DNA of 64,000 bases from Psychrobacter sp. UBA3483 (GTDB lineage Bacteria > Pseudomonadota > Gammaproteobacteria > Pseudomonadales > Moraxellaceae): positions 1 to 64,000 of the forward strand of contig NZ_DFQS01000004.1 in assembly GCF_002377905.1 (NCBI RefSeq), in the 5' to 3' direction. The translations under genes and the position numbers were made by a program. Below the pieces are notes generated by a model. It was given only the letters and a program-made list of their open reading frames with translations, ran no database searches and was not told where the DNA came from. Position 1 is the first letter of the stretch; every line of letters begins with the position of its first letter. Shown here in pieces: positions 51,908-61,441 of this stretch.

Positions 51908-53308
51908 ATGTCAGACCGTTATGGTGATTTTGTGCAGTCTTCTATTGGCCGAAAAGTGGCAAAAAATTTAGGGTTGCCGATGCCAGTAGAGCTAGACCGT
52001 TTTGATAGTGGTCAGCCGTCAGTACGCGGTAGTGTATTGGTTGGCCGTGCTGATGGCGACAATACTGCCATCAGCGAATCAGTTGCCCGTATTTTGTCAG
52101 ATTTGCACGCTGATGTATTTGTAAATAGCCGTGATGCAGTAAAAGACGCGCTGGCTGATGCAGGCGTGAAAGCCAAAGCCAATACCGGCGGCGATGACAA
52201 GTTTAAAGTTTTATTGTTTGATGCCAGCAATATCAGTAATGCTGATGAGCTCAAACAAGTGTATGAGTTCTTTCATGCAGTAGCGCGCCGCGTCGAAAAA
52301 TCAGGTCGTGTTATCGTTATCGGTCGTCCACCAGAAGATTTGAGCGATATTGAGGCGGCATTGGCACAGCGCTCGCTTGAAGGTTTTGTGAAATCTGTCG
52401 GTAAAGAGTTTAAGCGCGGTATCACCGCCCAGCTTATCTACGTGGCAGAAAGCGCTGAAAAGAACCTAGACTCAACGTTACGCTTCTTTGCCTCAGCGCG
52501 CTCAGCTTATGTGTCAGGACAAGTGGTACGTGTTACCAATGGCGACAACGTTGATGTCGATTGGACGCAGCCCTTAGGCGGTAAAACTATGCTGGTCACT
52601 GGCGCAAGTCGCGGTATCGGTGAAGCTATTGCTCGTGTGTTGGCACGCGAAGGCGCCCATGTTATCTGCCTTGATGTACCGCAGCAGCAAGCGGACTTAC
52701 AAAAAGTTGCCAGCGAAATCAGTGGCTCTGTATTAACCGTCGATATCACTAGTGAAGAGGCAGGTAAAGAAATCGCAGAAGCGGCGCAAAAGCGTGGCGG
52801 TTTAGATGCCGTTATTCATAATGCAGGCGTGACCCGTGACAAGACACTGGCAAAAATGGATGAGAAAAAGTGGGACATGGTTATCAACATCAACTTGGGC
52901 AGTATTGCGAAGCTGAATCGCTACTTGCTAGATAATGATGTACTAAAAGACCATGCCCGTATTGTTTGCGTCTCATCTATCTCAGGTATCGCTGGTAACC
53001 TAGGTCAAAGTAACTATGCTACCTCTAAAGCGGGCGTCATTGGTTTGGTAAATGCGACTGCTAAGCAGCTAGAAGATGGCTCTAAAGGCATGACTATCAA
53101 CGCTGTAGCGCCAGGATTTATCGAAACGCAAATGACAGAAGCCATTCCGTTTGCCATTCGTGAAGCTGGTCGTCGTATGAACTCAATGAGCCAAGGCGGC
53201 TTACCAATAGACGTTGCTGAAACCATTGCATGGCTTGCGTCACCAGCTTCTGGTGGTCTAAATGGCAATATCGTGCGTGTTTGCGGTCAAAGCTTGTTGG
53301 GTGCATAA
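51908..53308 (+). CDS. 3-oxoacyl reductase, FabG4-type (high-molecular-weight SDR)
   Basis: A 466-residue short-chain dehydrogenase with an extra N-terminal Rossmann-like domain (residues 1-215), as in mycobacterial FabG4. The catalytic C-terminal domain starts with the cofactor motif LVTGASRGIGEAIARVLARE (about 229-248). NAGVTRDKTLAKMDEKKWD and the catalytic triad in CVSSISGIAGNLGQSNYATS plus KAGVIGLV (Ser, Tyr, Lys) follow, then INAVAPGFIETQMTEAIP. It would reduce 3-oxoacyl-CoA or -ACP. The N-terminal domain lacks these residues and is probably non-catalytic. It is divergent from the thiolase and upstream of a MaoC-type hydratase; a terminator lies between the last two. Confidence 0.9.
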   Translation: MSDRYGDFVQSSIGRKVAKNLGLPMPVELDRFDSGQPSVRGSVLVGRADGDNTAISESVARILSDLHADVFVNSRDAVKDALADAGVKAKANTGGDDKFKVLLFDASNISNADELKQVYEFFHAVARRVEKSGRVIVIGRPPEDLSDIEAALAQRSLEGFVKSVGKEFKRGITAQLIYVAESAEKNLDSTLRFFASARSAYVSGQVVRVTNGDNVDVDWTQPLGGKTMLVTGASRGIGEAIARVLAREGAHVICLDVPQQQADLQKVASEISGSVLTVDITSEEAGKEIAEAAQKRGGLDAVIHNAGVTRDKTLAKMDEKKWDMVININLGSIAKLNRYLLDNDVLKDHARIVCVSSISGIAGNLGQSNYATSKAGVIGLVNATAKQLEDGSKGMTINAVAPGFIETQMTEAIPFAIREAGRRMNSMSQGGLPIDVAETIAWLASPASGGLNGNIVRVCGQSLLGA

Positions 53309-53614
53309 TTGATAAAATATAGGTAGAATATTGCTTGATAAATGACTAAATAATATCGAGTAAGCCTGTATTAAGTAGGTAAGAGGGACAAGATTTTTAA
53401 ATCGACCTCACATATGCTTACGAAAAATTGCTGATAAATTGTAATAAAGCTGCCCGAGGGTGGCTTTTTTATGATAAAAACAGGTATGAATAAAAGCATG
53501 TGCCAGTAAATGAATGAATAAACGAACAAGCAGACAAAAGAATGCTTCGCTGTTTACAGATAGTCAAAAAATTTGCTCCAGCCTCAGTTAGCTCAACCCC
53601 ATTTAGGATTTATT
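53309..53614. other. Spacer with terminator, then promoter region of the MaoC-type gene
   Basis: 306 bases. The terminator at 53446-53470 ends the reductase transcript. The part after it is AT-rich and would hold the hydratase promoter. No other gene was seen. Confidence 0.4.
53446..53470 (+). terminator. Terminator of the FabG4-type gene
   Basis: A 10-bp stem with two G-U pairs (AAAGCTGCCC with GGGTGGCTTT), 3-base loop and T run. The MaoC-type gene beyond it probably has its own promoter or reads through. Confidence 0.7.
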
Positions 53615-54529
53615 ATGTCAGACAAACATTATGATGCGTTGCCAAAAGCGCATACCACCTATGCCAATATCGTCAAGAGCCTATTGCCTATCGGTAATAA
53701 CGACAAGGTTAGCCGCGATCAGTTGCCACAAGCGACGTATTATGTAGACAATTTACACATCGACCAAAGCAATCTTGATGATTATCGTAAGATTTGTGGT
53801 TTCGCCGACAACGGCAAAGTGCCGATTACCTATTTTTCTGTTTTATCACAGACGTTGCAGATGAATATGATGGTCAAAGAGCCGTTCCCCTTTGCTATGC
53901 TAGGTTTGGTGCATGTGGATAATAGCGTGACACAGTATCGTCCTATCGGTGAGCGTGAAACGGTAGCGATGGCAGTGAAGTTTGATAATTTGCGTGACCA
54001 TGCGCAAGGCCAGCAGTTTGATTTTGTCACCACGGTGAAATCACACGACGAAGTGATTTGGGAAGGCACCTCTACTTATTTGTCACGTGGCAAAAAATCA
54101 AGCAACAAAGATAAAAAAAGTACGCCGCGTCCAGTGACTGTTAAGCCTTTAGTAAATGAGGAAGGCGTGCACAGTATCTTTGAAGTACCAGAAGATATCG
54201 GTCGTCGCTATGCATTTGTTTCAGGTGACTTTAACCTTATTCACTTGCATCCACTATCGGCACGCGCATTTGGTTTTCCAAAAGCCATCGCCCACGGTAT
54301 GTGGTCAAAAGCTAAGTGCCTCGCCTTGATGGATGAGTTACCAGATGCTTGCACGGTTAATGTATCATTTAAGCTACCTATCTTTTTGCCAGCAGAAGTA
54401 GAGCTGATCGCTGAGCCGATAGCAGCGTTGAAGAGCCCAACCGATACTTGCGAGTTTGGCTTATTTAGCGCTAAAAACGACAAGCCGCATCTTGCTGGAG
54501 TGATTAAATTGCAAGACGAAAACAAGTAG
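53615..54529 (+). CDS. MaoC-type (R)-specific enoyl-CoA hydratase
   Basis: A 304-residue protein starting at ATG 53615 (MSDKHYDALPKA), preceded by AGGA. The C-terminal half holds the hydratase-2 signature YAFVSGDFNLIHLHPLSARA, with the catalytic Asp-x-Asn and His; Leu replaces the usual Pro. FPKAIAHGMWSKAKCLALMD follows, as in MaoC proteins. The N-terminal half reads as a second, less conserved hot-dog fold (PITYFSVLSQTLQMNMMVKE). The double layout resembles mycobacterial HtdX. A hydratase beside a reductase and a thiolase fits chain building or breakdown of acyl-CoA by (R)-3-hydroxy intermediates. Direction and chain length are unknown. Confidence 0.85.
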   Translation: MSDKHYDALPKAHTTYANIVKSLLPIGNNDKVSRDQLPQATYYVDNLHIDQSNLDDYRKICGFADNGKVPITYFSVLSQTLQMNMMVKEPFPFAMLGLVHVDNSVTQYRPIGERETVAMAVKFDNLRDHAQGQQFDFVTTVKSHDEVIWEGTSTYLSRGKKSSNKDKKSTPRPVTVKPLVNEEGVHSIFEVPEDIGRRYAFVSGDFNLIHLHPLSARAFGFPKAIAHGMWSKAKCLALMDELPDACTVNVSFKLPIFLPAEVELIAEPIAALKSPTDTCEFGLFSAKNDKPHLAGVIKLQDENK

Positions 54530-54577
54530 ATTGCATCATACTTTTAACCTTTATATTTTACCAATCAATTATTCATT

Positions 54578-55138
54578 ATGACTTTACATGAAAATGCAAA
54601 AAGCGTAGCTGAGTCTAATAACTCAGCTATGATAGACCAAAGCGTTGTCAATGAGCAAAACGACGCTAACGAACAAAACGCTATAGATAACGGTATCAAT
54701 TTAGCAAGTATCTTTGAGCCTTATTTTCGTCCAGAGGCAAATACTATCGTATGCGGCGCCCTCAACGATGAAAAAGTCGCTGCTTTAGCGGCGGCTGGCG
54801 TCGAGTTAGTGCTTAACTTGCAGCCAGATGAAGAGCTAAATTTTGATGAGCGCGCGGCGGTAGAGCGCGCCGGTATGCATTATGAGCAGCTACCTATCAG
54901 CGGGGCTAACGATTTAAAACAGTTAAATATATTGGCATTTGATAACATCTTGCGTCAGTACCACGGCAAAAAAACCGTCATGCATTGTGGTTCTGGTAAT
55001 CGCGCTGGCGCGGCTGTAGCACTGCGTGCGGGCTGGTTACGTGGACGCAAAATGGATACGGCTTTGGAGCGCGGACGCAGTCATGGTTTGACGAAGCTGG
55101 AAGAAGAGGTTCATAATCGTTTATTGGTTCCACGCTAG
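54578..55138 (+). CDS. DUF442-type protein tyrosine phosphatase-like protein
   Basis: A 186-residue protein of the DUF442 family (phosphatase fold; also fused to Blh hydrolases). After an Asn-rich N-terminus (to about residue 40), the domain shows FRPEANTIVCGALNDEKVAA, GVELVLNLQPDEELNFDERA, EQLPISGAND and the active-site loop VMHCGSGNRAGAAVALRAGW, with Cys and Arg as C-x4-R. The substrate of the family is not settled. It lies 49 bases after the MaoC-type gene on the same strand with a terminator after it, so it may belong to the same transcript. Confidence 0.8.
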   Translation: MTLHENAKSVAESNNSAMIDQSVVNEQNDANEQNAIDNGINLASIFEPYFRPEANTIVCGALNDEKVAALAAAGVELVLNLQPDEELNFDERAAVERAGMHYEQLPISGANDLKQLNILAFDNILRQYHGKKTVMHCGSGNRAGAAVALRAGWLRGRKMDTALERGRSHGLTKLEEEVHNRLLVPR

Positions 55139-55199
55139 ACTCATGGCATACTAACTATGTATGACAAACTGTACACGCTACATATGAGCGACATGCAAC

Positions 55200-55228
55200 A
55201 AAGAGGCGACCAATAGGTTGCCTTTTTT
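55200..55228 (+). terminator. Terminator of the DUF442 gene
   Basis: About 11-bp stem with G-U pairs around loop AATA, then a T run, 60 bases after the stop. Confidence 0.8.
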
Positions 55229-55306
55229 ATGAGCAAATTTCGTCATTAAGTAGTTAAGCAGTTTTTTGGATATAAGAAGCATTTTTATAAATAAAGCGAG
55301 TGAAGA

Positions 55307-56737
55307 ATGAAAAATAATAATGAAAAATCTGATAATCAAAACGTCAATACGTCTATTGATCCTGTTATTCAGCAAAAATTACAACAATTATTAACGGATT
55401 TACAGCTTGATGACGCGCCAGCTGGCGGTACCTTGGTGGTTTATCAAGCAGGGCAATGTATTGCTCAAGCCAGTGTTGGGATGGCGCGCGTAGATTTATC
55501 ATGGAGCGCCGATACTTTATCGCTGAATTTTTCAACAGGGAAAGGGGTGTTGGCGACATTGGTGCATGTGTTGGTCTCCGAGCACATGCTCGATTATGAC
55601 CGAGCGATTGCGGATTATTGGCCCGCTTTTGCCGCGCAAGGAAAAGGGCAGATTACTTTGCGTAGCGTCATGTCACATCAGGGCAACTTGTTTTCGATTC
55701 AAAGTATCGATGTCGATAATGACACAGTGCTTGATTGGCAGCTCATGCTAGAAAAAGTTGCCGCTATGCCAGTAAAAGCGCCTGAAGACGGCGCGTTATA
55801 TGAGAGTGCTTATAGCGCCTTGGTTTATGGTTGGGTACTGGGCGGCGTGATAGAAGCTGTTACCCATATGTCATTAGCTAACGCCTTGCGCCATTACTTG
55901 ACAGCGCCGCTAGGGATTGCAGACAGCTGTTATTTTGGGGTACCAGACGATAAAGTAGATGAAGTGGCTCATTTGGTTAAATATTTTCAAACAGCAGAGC
56001 AAGAAAGTAATCAACAGCAGTCGCAAGCGCGACCCCGCCGCAGCAAACCTGTGTTAAGGGCAGATTCTGAAAATACTTTGCGCATTTATTCAAATCTACC
56101 AAGCTATGCTTGTTGGCAAAAAATAGCGCTAACCAATCAAGAAAGCGCAAATGAAAGTAAAAATGAAAGTATAAATGAAAGTATAAAGGCAGATGAGCTA
56201 CTTAGTCTCGATACAGCAAAAATCAACCGTTTATACTTTAATAACAGTCAGCTTAATCTAAACAATTATAAATCAGCCCTCGTACTGGCTAATAAACAAC
56301 CTATCGATTATTACGATAAACGAACGCTACAAGCCATTATTCCCGCTGCCAACGGCGTGGCGTCAGCGCAAGCATTAGCGATTATTTATGCCATGCTAGC
56401 TAACGGCGGCAGATGGCAGGGGCAGACATTGATTGACGACGCAACATTTAAGCGACTCTCTACCCCGCAAACCACTGGTATGGATGCGGTGATGCCGGCG
56501 AAAATGAACTGGCGCTTGGGCTATCATCGCAGGTTTAGTATGTGTCAAAGTGAAGCTTCTGATATGAGCGCGCAAGGTTTTGGGCACATGGGTTATAACG
56601 GTTCGGTTGCGTGGTGTGATCCTGCACGGCAATTGTCATTTGCCTTTATCCATAATTTTGATATAACGATGCTCAATGACGTCCGTCAGTTTGCGCTAAC
56701 GGAAGCGGTATTAAGTTTAATTGATGCTGAAATCTAG
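55307..56737 (+). CDS. Serine hydrolase of the class C beta-lactamase/esterase fold
   Basis: A 476-residue protein with no signal peptide, so probably cytosolic and more likely an esterase or peptidase than a true beta-lactamase. The Ser-x-x-Lys motif is LNFSTGKGVLATLVHVL (about residue 75). The Tyr motif is YESAYSALVYGWVLGGVIEA, and the third box is FGHMGYNGSVAWCDP (HMG in place of KTG). An internal insertion (about 225-330), rich in Gln, Asn and Ser, contains a 12-base tandem repeat. GAGTGAAG precedes the ATG. It is a single gene convergent with the antiporter. The substrate cannot be inferred. Confidence 0.85.
   Translation: MKNNNEKSDNQNVNTSIDPVIQQKLQQLLTDLQLDDAPAGGTLVVYQAGQCIAQASVGMARVDLSWSADTLSLNFSTGKGVLATLVHVLVSEHMLDYDRAIADYWPAFAAQGKGQITLRSVMSHQGNLFSIQSIDVDNDTVLDWQLMLEKVAAMPVKAPEDGALYESAYSALVYGWVLGGVIEAVTHMSLANALRHYLTAPLGIADSCYFGVPDDKVDEVAHLVKYFQTAEQESNQQQSQARPRRSKPVLRADSENTLRIYSNLPSYACWQKIALTNQESANESKNESINESIKADELLSLDTAKINRLYFNNSQLNLNNYKSALVLANKQPIDYYDKRTLQAIIPAANGVASAQALAIIYAMLANGGRWQGQTLIDDATFKRLSTPQTTGMDAVMPAKMNWRLGYHRRFSMCQSEASDMSAQGFGHMGYNGSVAWCDPARQLSFAFIHNFDITMLNDVRQFALTEAVLSLIDAEI
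56149..56184 (+). repeat. Three 12-base tandem repeats inside the serine hydrolase gene
   Basis: Units at 56149-56160, 56161-56172 and 56173-56184 (AAATGAAAGTAA, then two AAATGAAAGTAT) encode NESK, NESI, NESI in frame, in a polar linker. Copy-number changes would keep the frame. Confidence 0.85.
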
Positions 56738-56870
56738 TAGACGTGACTCTTGAACTTACCTCAATATTCTTGTTGCCCGTATGAAAAATAGAAATACAGA
56801 TGCTTAAAGGATAAGCAGCAAGATTATAACTCACAAAATACTTGAGATAGGCGTCCAAAATTATCCATGG

Positions 56871-58124
56871 CTATCCATGGCGCGGCTTATTAGGCGTGAG
56901 CTTAAGCAGCCTTGGGGAAATCAAACCATGAATAAAGATAGAGGCTAAAATGACAATTGAGCAGACTATCCAAAGTTTAACGGCGTCTACTTCATCAAAG
57001 AAGCCTTGATTGAGGGCGTAAGACAGATAATATAAGGTGCCAATACCGCGTATACCGAGCGCAGAAATGGCATATTTTTCAGTATAGGGCAGCTTTAATC
57101 CTGATAGAGCAATCAATCCGCCAATCGGTCGAATCAATAATAAAAAGGTAAAGCTGACGATATAGACGCGCCATGTCAGCTCAACGCCAGCTTGCAGTCC
57201 TTGACCTAAAAACATACCAAAAACCACAAGAACTAAGGACATCAGTAAGCCCTCTGACTGCTCAGCGAAATCGTGCAGCTTTTGATGATAACTGTGTTCA
57301 CGCTCCGAGCGCCGAAAAGCAAAGGCGGCGACAAATACCGCAATGAAGCCATAGCTGTGCACATATTCTGCCAAACCATAAGCCAGTAAGGTGAGCGCTA
57401 TCACCACATAACCTTGAGAGATGGTGGTATTGTGGCTGTATTTTGAAAACACCAATTTTGCCAGCACTTTACCAACCACAATTCCCACTATCAAACCTGC
57501 GCCAATTTTCCACAGCACATCAGTCGTAAACCATGACCACAGCATCTGACCTGTGAACTGCTGGCCGCTACTATAAGCTTCCGCTACTTTAATCGCCAGA
57601 TAGACAAATGGGAACGCCAAACCGTCATTTAACCCTGCCTCTGAGGTCAGCGTAAAGCGTGGTGTATCCTCGCCGCCAGTATTGGGCGGTCCGACTTGGA
57701 TGCTAGAGGCGAGTACAGGGTCGGTCGGAGCCAGTACCGCACCGAGCAAGATGGCCGCACCTAATGTCAAACCAAAAGCATAATAGCCTAAGAGCGCCAT
57801 CGCAAAAATACCAATCGGCATGGTGATAAGTAGTAAGCGCACAGTCGGGCGCCATAGCTGCCACGACAGCTCGGTATCAATTTTGATACCTGCACCGACC
57901 AGTGATACCAACACCACGATTTCGGTCAGTTTTTCGATAATTAAACCGTTATCCATCGGGTTTAAAAAAGACAAGCCCGTCCACCAATAGCCCATGAGTA
58001 GACCAAAGCTTACTTGCAGCATGGGCAGCGAGATGGGCGTACGTTTAAAAATAATAGGAAATAGTGCCCCGAATAAAAAGGCAATACCGCAGACCAATAA
58101 GAATAAATTATAGTTTTCAATCAT
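56871..58124 (-). CDS. Na+/H+ antiporter, CPA1 family
   Basis: A 417-residue inner-membrane protein with about 12 hydrophobic helices, of the CPA1 (NhaP-like) type. The conserved ion-site helices are LGAVLAPTDPVLASSIQVG (about residues 125-143) and FTLTSEAGLNDGLAFPFVYL (about 155-175), with the Asn-Asp pair typical of this family. IGGLIALSGLKLPYTEKYAI and ISALGIRGIGTLYYLSYALN follow near the C-terminus. It exchanges cytosolic Na+ (or K+) for protons, for pH and salt homeostasis. The short C-terminal tail makes it smaller than members with a regulatory domain. It is a lone gene convergent with the serine hydrolase. Confidence 0.93.
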   Translation of the reverse strand: MIENYNLFLLVCGIAFLFGALFPIIFKRTPISLPMLQVSFGLLMGYWWTGLSFLNPMDNGLIIEKLTEIVVLVSLVGAGIKIDTELSWQLWRPTVRLLLITMPIGIFAMALLGYYAFGLTLGAAILLGAVLAPTDPVLASSIQVGPPNTGGEDTPRFTLTSEAGLNDGLAFPFVYLAIKVAEAYSSGQQFTGQMLWSWFTTDVLWKIGAGLIVGIVVGKVLAKLVFSKYSHNTTISQGYVVIALTLLAYGLAEYVHSYGFIAVFVAAFAFRRSEREHSYHQKLHDFAEQSEGLLMSLVLVVFGMFLGQGLQAGVELTWRVYIVSFTFLLLIRPIGGLIALSGLKLPYTEKYAISALGIRGIGTLYYLSYALNQGFFDEVDAVKLWIVCSIVILASIFIHGLISPRLLKLTPNKPRHG

Positions 58125-58265
58125 AAGGTTGGTGCACGCTATTTTTTGGTTTTAAAAAGATAAAGTTAGAAGAGGTTCAATCGCTATTAATAATGACGGC
58201 AAAACCTTTTTAATTCCGCAAAAAAACGTTATCAGAACGGTGGCAGCGTTGTTTTTTGGTGAAAA

Positions 58266-58288
58266 AAAGCCTGCATGGCGCAGGCTTT
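58266..58288 (-). terminator. Terminator of ilvD
   Basis: A perfect 9-bp stem (AAAGCCTGC with GCAGGCTTT), 5-base loop, with an A tract at 58262-58268 giving a U run on the minus strand, 49 bases beyond the ilvD stop. Confidence 0.88.
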
Positions 58289-58336
58289 GGATCACTCTAT
58301 AAGGTTGTTGAAAAATAATTGTGTTTACAGAATTAT

Positions 58337-60247
58337 TTAACGCTCAACTTGGCTGACATCACGTACCGCACCGGTATCGGCACTGGTGGTCATTGCTGCA
58401 TAAGCACGTAGCGCAGGAGAGACGTGACGCTCACGGCTCACAGGTTTCCATGCATCACGTCCACGCGCTTCCATCTCTTCACGGCGCGCAGCAAGCTCGG
58501 CATCGCTGACTTGCATATTGATGGTACGGTTTGGGATATCAATGTGAATGGTATCGCCTTCTTGTACTAAACCAATCGCGCCACCTTCAGCTGCTTCCGG
58601 GCTGGCGTGACCAATGGATAAGCCTGACGTACCGCCAGAGAAACGACCATCTGTGAGTAGCGCACACTCTTTGCCCAAGCCTTTAGACTTAAGATAAGTG
58701 GTTGGATAAAGCATCTCTTGCATACCAGGCCCGCCTTTTGGCCCCTCATAGCGAATAATAACCACATCGCCGGCGACAATTTGCTCATCAAGCACGGCGG
58801 CTACGGCAGCGTCTTGTGATTCAAAGATACGTGCGCGTCCGGTAAAGACCAAGATACTTTCATCGACGCCTGCGGTTTTGACCACGCAGCCGCGCTCAGC
58901 GATGTTGCCGTATAGTACCGCAAGACCACCATCGGTTGAGTAAGCATGCTGCGCACTACGAATACAGCCTGACTCACGATTGACGTCAAGGTTTGGCCAC
59001 TCTTTTGATTGCGAGAAGGCCTGCGTGGTACGGACGCCACCAGGAGCGGCAATATAGCGCGCTCGTGCCTCAGTATTATCAGGATTCATGATATCCCATT
59101 TATCGATGGCATCTCTCATGCTTGCGCTATGAATGGTTGGGATATCGGTGGTCAGTAAACCGGCACGGTCAAGCTCGGCAAGCAGTGCCATCACGCCACC
59201 AGCACGGTGGACGTCTTCCATATGATATTTTTGTGAGGCAGGAGCCACTTTCGATAGGCAAGGGACACTACGACTTAGACGGTCAATATCATGCATTTTA
59301 AAATCAACTTCCGCTTCATTGGCGGCGGCAAGTAGGTGCAAGATAGTATTGGTCGAGCCACCCATCGCGATGTCTAAGCTCATGGCATTTTCGAAGGCGG
59401 CTTTGGTAGCGATAGAGCGTGGTAACACCGAATCATCGTCTTGCTCATAACGGCGCTTGGCCAATGATACAATCGTACGGCCCGCTTCTAAAAACAACTC
59501 GCGGCGTAACGAATGCGTGGCCAATAGCGAGCCGTTACCCGGTAATGATAAGCCTAATGCTTCGGTCAAGCAGTTCATTGAGTTGGCCGTAAACATCCCT
59601 GAGCATGAGCCGCAAGTTGGGCAAGCTGAGCTTTCAATGGCTAAGACGTCTTCATCGCTGATATTATCGTCGGCGGCATCCATCATAGCATCGACTAAAT
59701 CAAGCTTACGGATGGCATTGCCTTTACTATCGGTCGTGTGCACATCGCTGCCACCATCATTATTATGGCTATGAGCGACAGTGCTAGCGATGACCTTGCC
59801 CGCTTCCATCGGGCCGCCAGAGACGAAAACAACAGGGATATTGAGGCGCATGGCTGCCATCAGCATACCAGGAGTGATTTTATCGCAGTTAGAAATACAG
59901 ACTAGGGCGTCGGCGCAGTGAGCATTGACCATATACTCAACCGAGTCCGCAATCAAATCACGGCTTGGTAATGAATACAACATCCCGCTATGACCCATGG
60001 CAATACCGTCATCGACCGCAATGGTATTGAACTCTTTTGCCACGCCGCCCGCTTTTTCAATCTCACGTGCAACCAATTGCCCCAAATCTTTTAGATGCAC
60101 ATGACCGGGGACAAACTGGGTAAAGGAGTTGGCAATGGCGATAATTGGTTTGCCAAAGTCGCCATCCGTCATACCCGTCGCACGCCATAGGGCACGCGCG
60201 CCTGCCATATTACGACCGCCAGTAGAAGTTTTTGAGCGATAATCCAT
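58337..60247 (-). CDS. ilvD: Dihydroxy-acid dehydratase
   Basis: A 636-residue iron-sulfur enzyme of isoleucine, valine and pantothenate synthesis; it dehydrates 2,3-dihydroxy-acids to 2-oxo acids. The N-terminus MDYRSKTSTGGRNMAGARAL is diagnostic. Cluster cysteines are seen in LVCISNCDKITPGMLMAAM and in SSACPTCGSCSGMFTANSMN. RFSGGTSGLSIGHASPEAAE and KGGPGMQEMLYPTTYLKSKG near the C-terminus match the family. It is a little longer than the 616-residue Escherichia coli protein. No other ilv gene is adjacent, and a terminator follows. Confidence 0.98.
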   Translation of the reverse strand: MDYRSKTSTGGRNMAGARALWRATGMTDGDFGKPIIAIANSFTQFVPGHVHLKDLGQLVAREIEKAGGVAKEFNTIAVDDGIAMGHSGMLYSLPSRDLIADSVEYMVNAHCADALVCISNCDKITPGMLMAAMRLNIPVVFVSGGPMEAGKVIASTVAHSHNNDGGSDVHTTDSKGNAIRKLDLVDAMMDAADDNISDEDVLAIESSACPTCGSCSGMFTANSMNCLTEALGLSLPGNGSLLATHSLRRELFLEAGRTIVSLAKRRYEQDDDSVLPRSIATKAAFENAMSLDIAMGGSTNTILHLLAAANEAEVDFKMHDIDRLSRSVPCLSKVAPASQKYHMEDVHRAGGVMALLAELDRAGLLTTDIPTIHSASMRDAIDKWDIMNPDNTEARARYIAAPGGVRTTQAFSQSKEWPNLDVNRESGCIRSAQHAYSTDGGLAVLYGNIAERGCVVKTAGVDESILVFTGRARIFESQDAAVAAVLDEQIVAGDVVIIRYEGPKGGPGMQEMLYPTTYLKSKGLGKECALLTDGRFSGGTSGLSIGHASPEAAEGGAIGLVQEGDTIHIDIPNRTINMQVSDAELAARREEMEARGRDAWKPVSRERHVSPALRAYAAMTTSADTGAVRDVSQVER

Positions 60248-60426
60248 GTGATATTCCTTACAAATAAGCGAGATTTATAAATGTCTGCAGCATCCGCTGT
60301 CATACGGATAGTGTGCTTTTTATGCCATGCGAGCACTAGTGAATAATACTAAGGCGTTACCATACCATTAGATATGGATAACTGAAAATCATTAACCAAT
60401 AATCATAAAGACTTGAGGGTCAATAT

Positions 60427-61194
60427 TTAAACGAGGCGCTCTAAAATAGCGCTCTCAAACCAAGGCAACTCGGCTTTATCGGTTTCAAGTTTGGCGATGA
60501 CGACTAAGGCGTGAGGCGCTGGCAAGAATTGATAGTCAGGACTGGCAGCAATAGTCAGTAGCTGTTGATCGTTTTCGGCTTGTTCATCAATACTGATAAG
60601 TGTTTGCTTAGTATTCTTATAAAGCACATCAATACGACCAAAAAACTGCCACTCTTTAAAGGCAGCAGTAAGCGCATCGGCTTCATCTTTAGTATAAATT
60701 TGCTGGGTTTCTTTACCAGTATTGGTCCAATGCAGACGTACGGCCAATTGCAGCGCTTCGCTAAACACCACCAACGAGCCAATCACTTTGACATGCCAAG
60801 GGCTGGTGATCAGCGCCTTATCAATACCGATAAGTTTCGCCGCCTCGTCAGCTGTCATGGGGGTATTAAACTGGGCAAGTAGGGCAGGTGTTAATGGATA
60901 AGTTTGTTTAATGCTGTCGTCTAAACTGTCGTAATGATACAAAAAGGGCAGTGGCGTATCCTGCGTCATGATTTTTTTGCTGATTTTGCAATTATGGATA
61001 CGCCAACTGATCGCTTTATCGGTTAATGCCTCAGCTAAGATGATGGCGTTTGGTTCAATGGTTGACGGCGCGCTATCTTCAAGCGTTTCATTAACCGCAG
61101 TCTGATGACTCGTAGCGTCATAAGCGTGGTCGCTATGAGCGTCAATGGTGTTCGATGATTGGGGCGATTGGGTTGGCAAGGCAGTCAAATCCAT
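60427..61194 (-). CDS. Unrecognised soluble protein
   Basis: A 255-residue cytosolic protein, no signal or membrane helix. Residues 1-60 are polar, rich in Ser, Asn and His (NTIDAHSDHAYDATSHQTAV). The rest looks globular, with mixed helices and strands: ALTDKAISWRIHNCKISKKI, QFNTPMTADEAAKLIGIDKA (helical, resembling a helix-turn-helix-like pattern but not convincing), and LQLAVRLHWTNTGKETQQIY. I recognise no family. It is divergent from the HIT-protein gene at 61442 and lies 179 bases upstream of ilvD on the same strand. Function unknown. Confidence 0.65.
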   Translation of the reverse strand: MDLTALPTQSPQSSNTIDAHSDHAYDATSHQTAVNETLEDSAPSTIEPNAIILAEALTDKAISWRIHNCKISKKIMTQDTPLPFLYHYDSLDDSIKQTYPLTPALLAQFNTPMTADEAAKLIGIDKALITSPWHVKVIGSLVVFSEALQLAVRLHWTNTGKETQQIYTKDEADALTAAFKEWQFFGRIDVLYKNTKQTLISIDEQAENDQQLLTIAASPDYQFLPAPHALVVIAKLETDKAELPWFESAILERLV

Positions 61195-61441
61195 AAACCT
61201 GAGGTGATTAAAATAGAGGATTAATATAACATTTAAAGCGCACGGCTCGCCAATAAATTAATCGTATCACTTATAGAATTGTTGGTAGCAAAACTCAGTA
61301 AAATTGAAAGTGGCTAGTGAATGTATCAGCCACTTGTACTCAAGCAATATTTCGTCCACTATATTTGCTGAGCTATTTACTCTTTAGTACTGACAACCAA
61401 TTGATGACAACTAATTACTAATAAAAGGTTAAGGAATAAAA

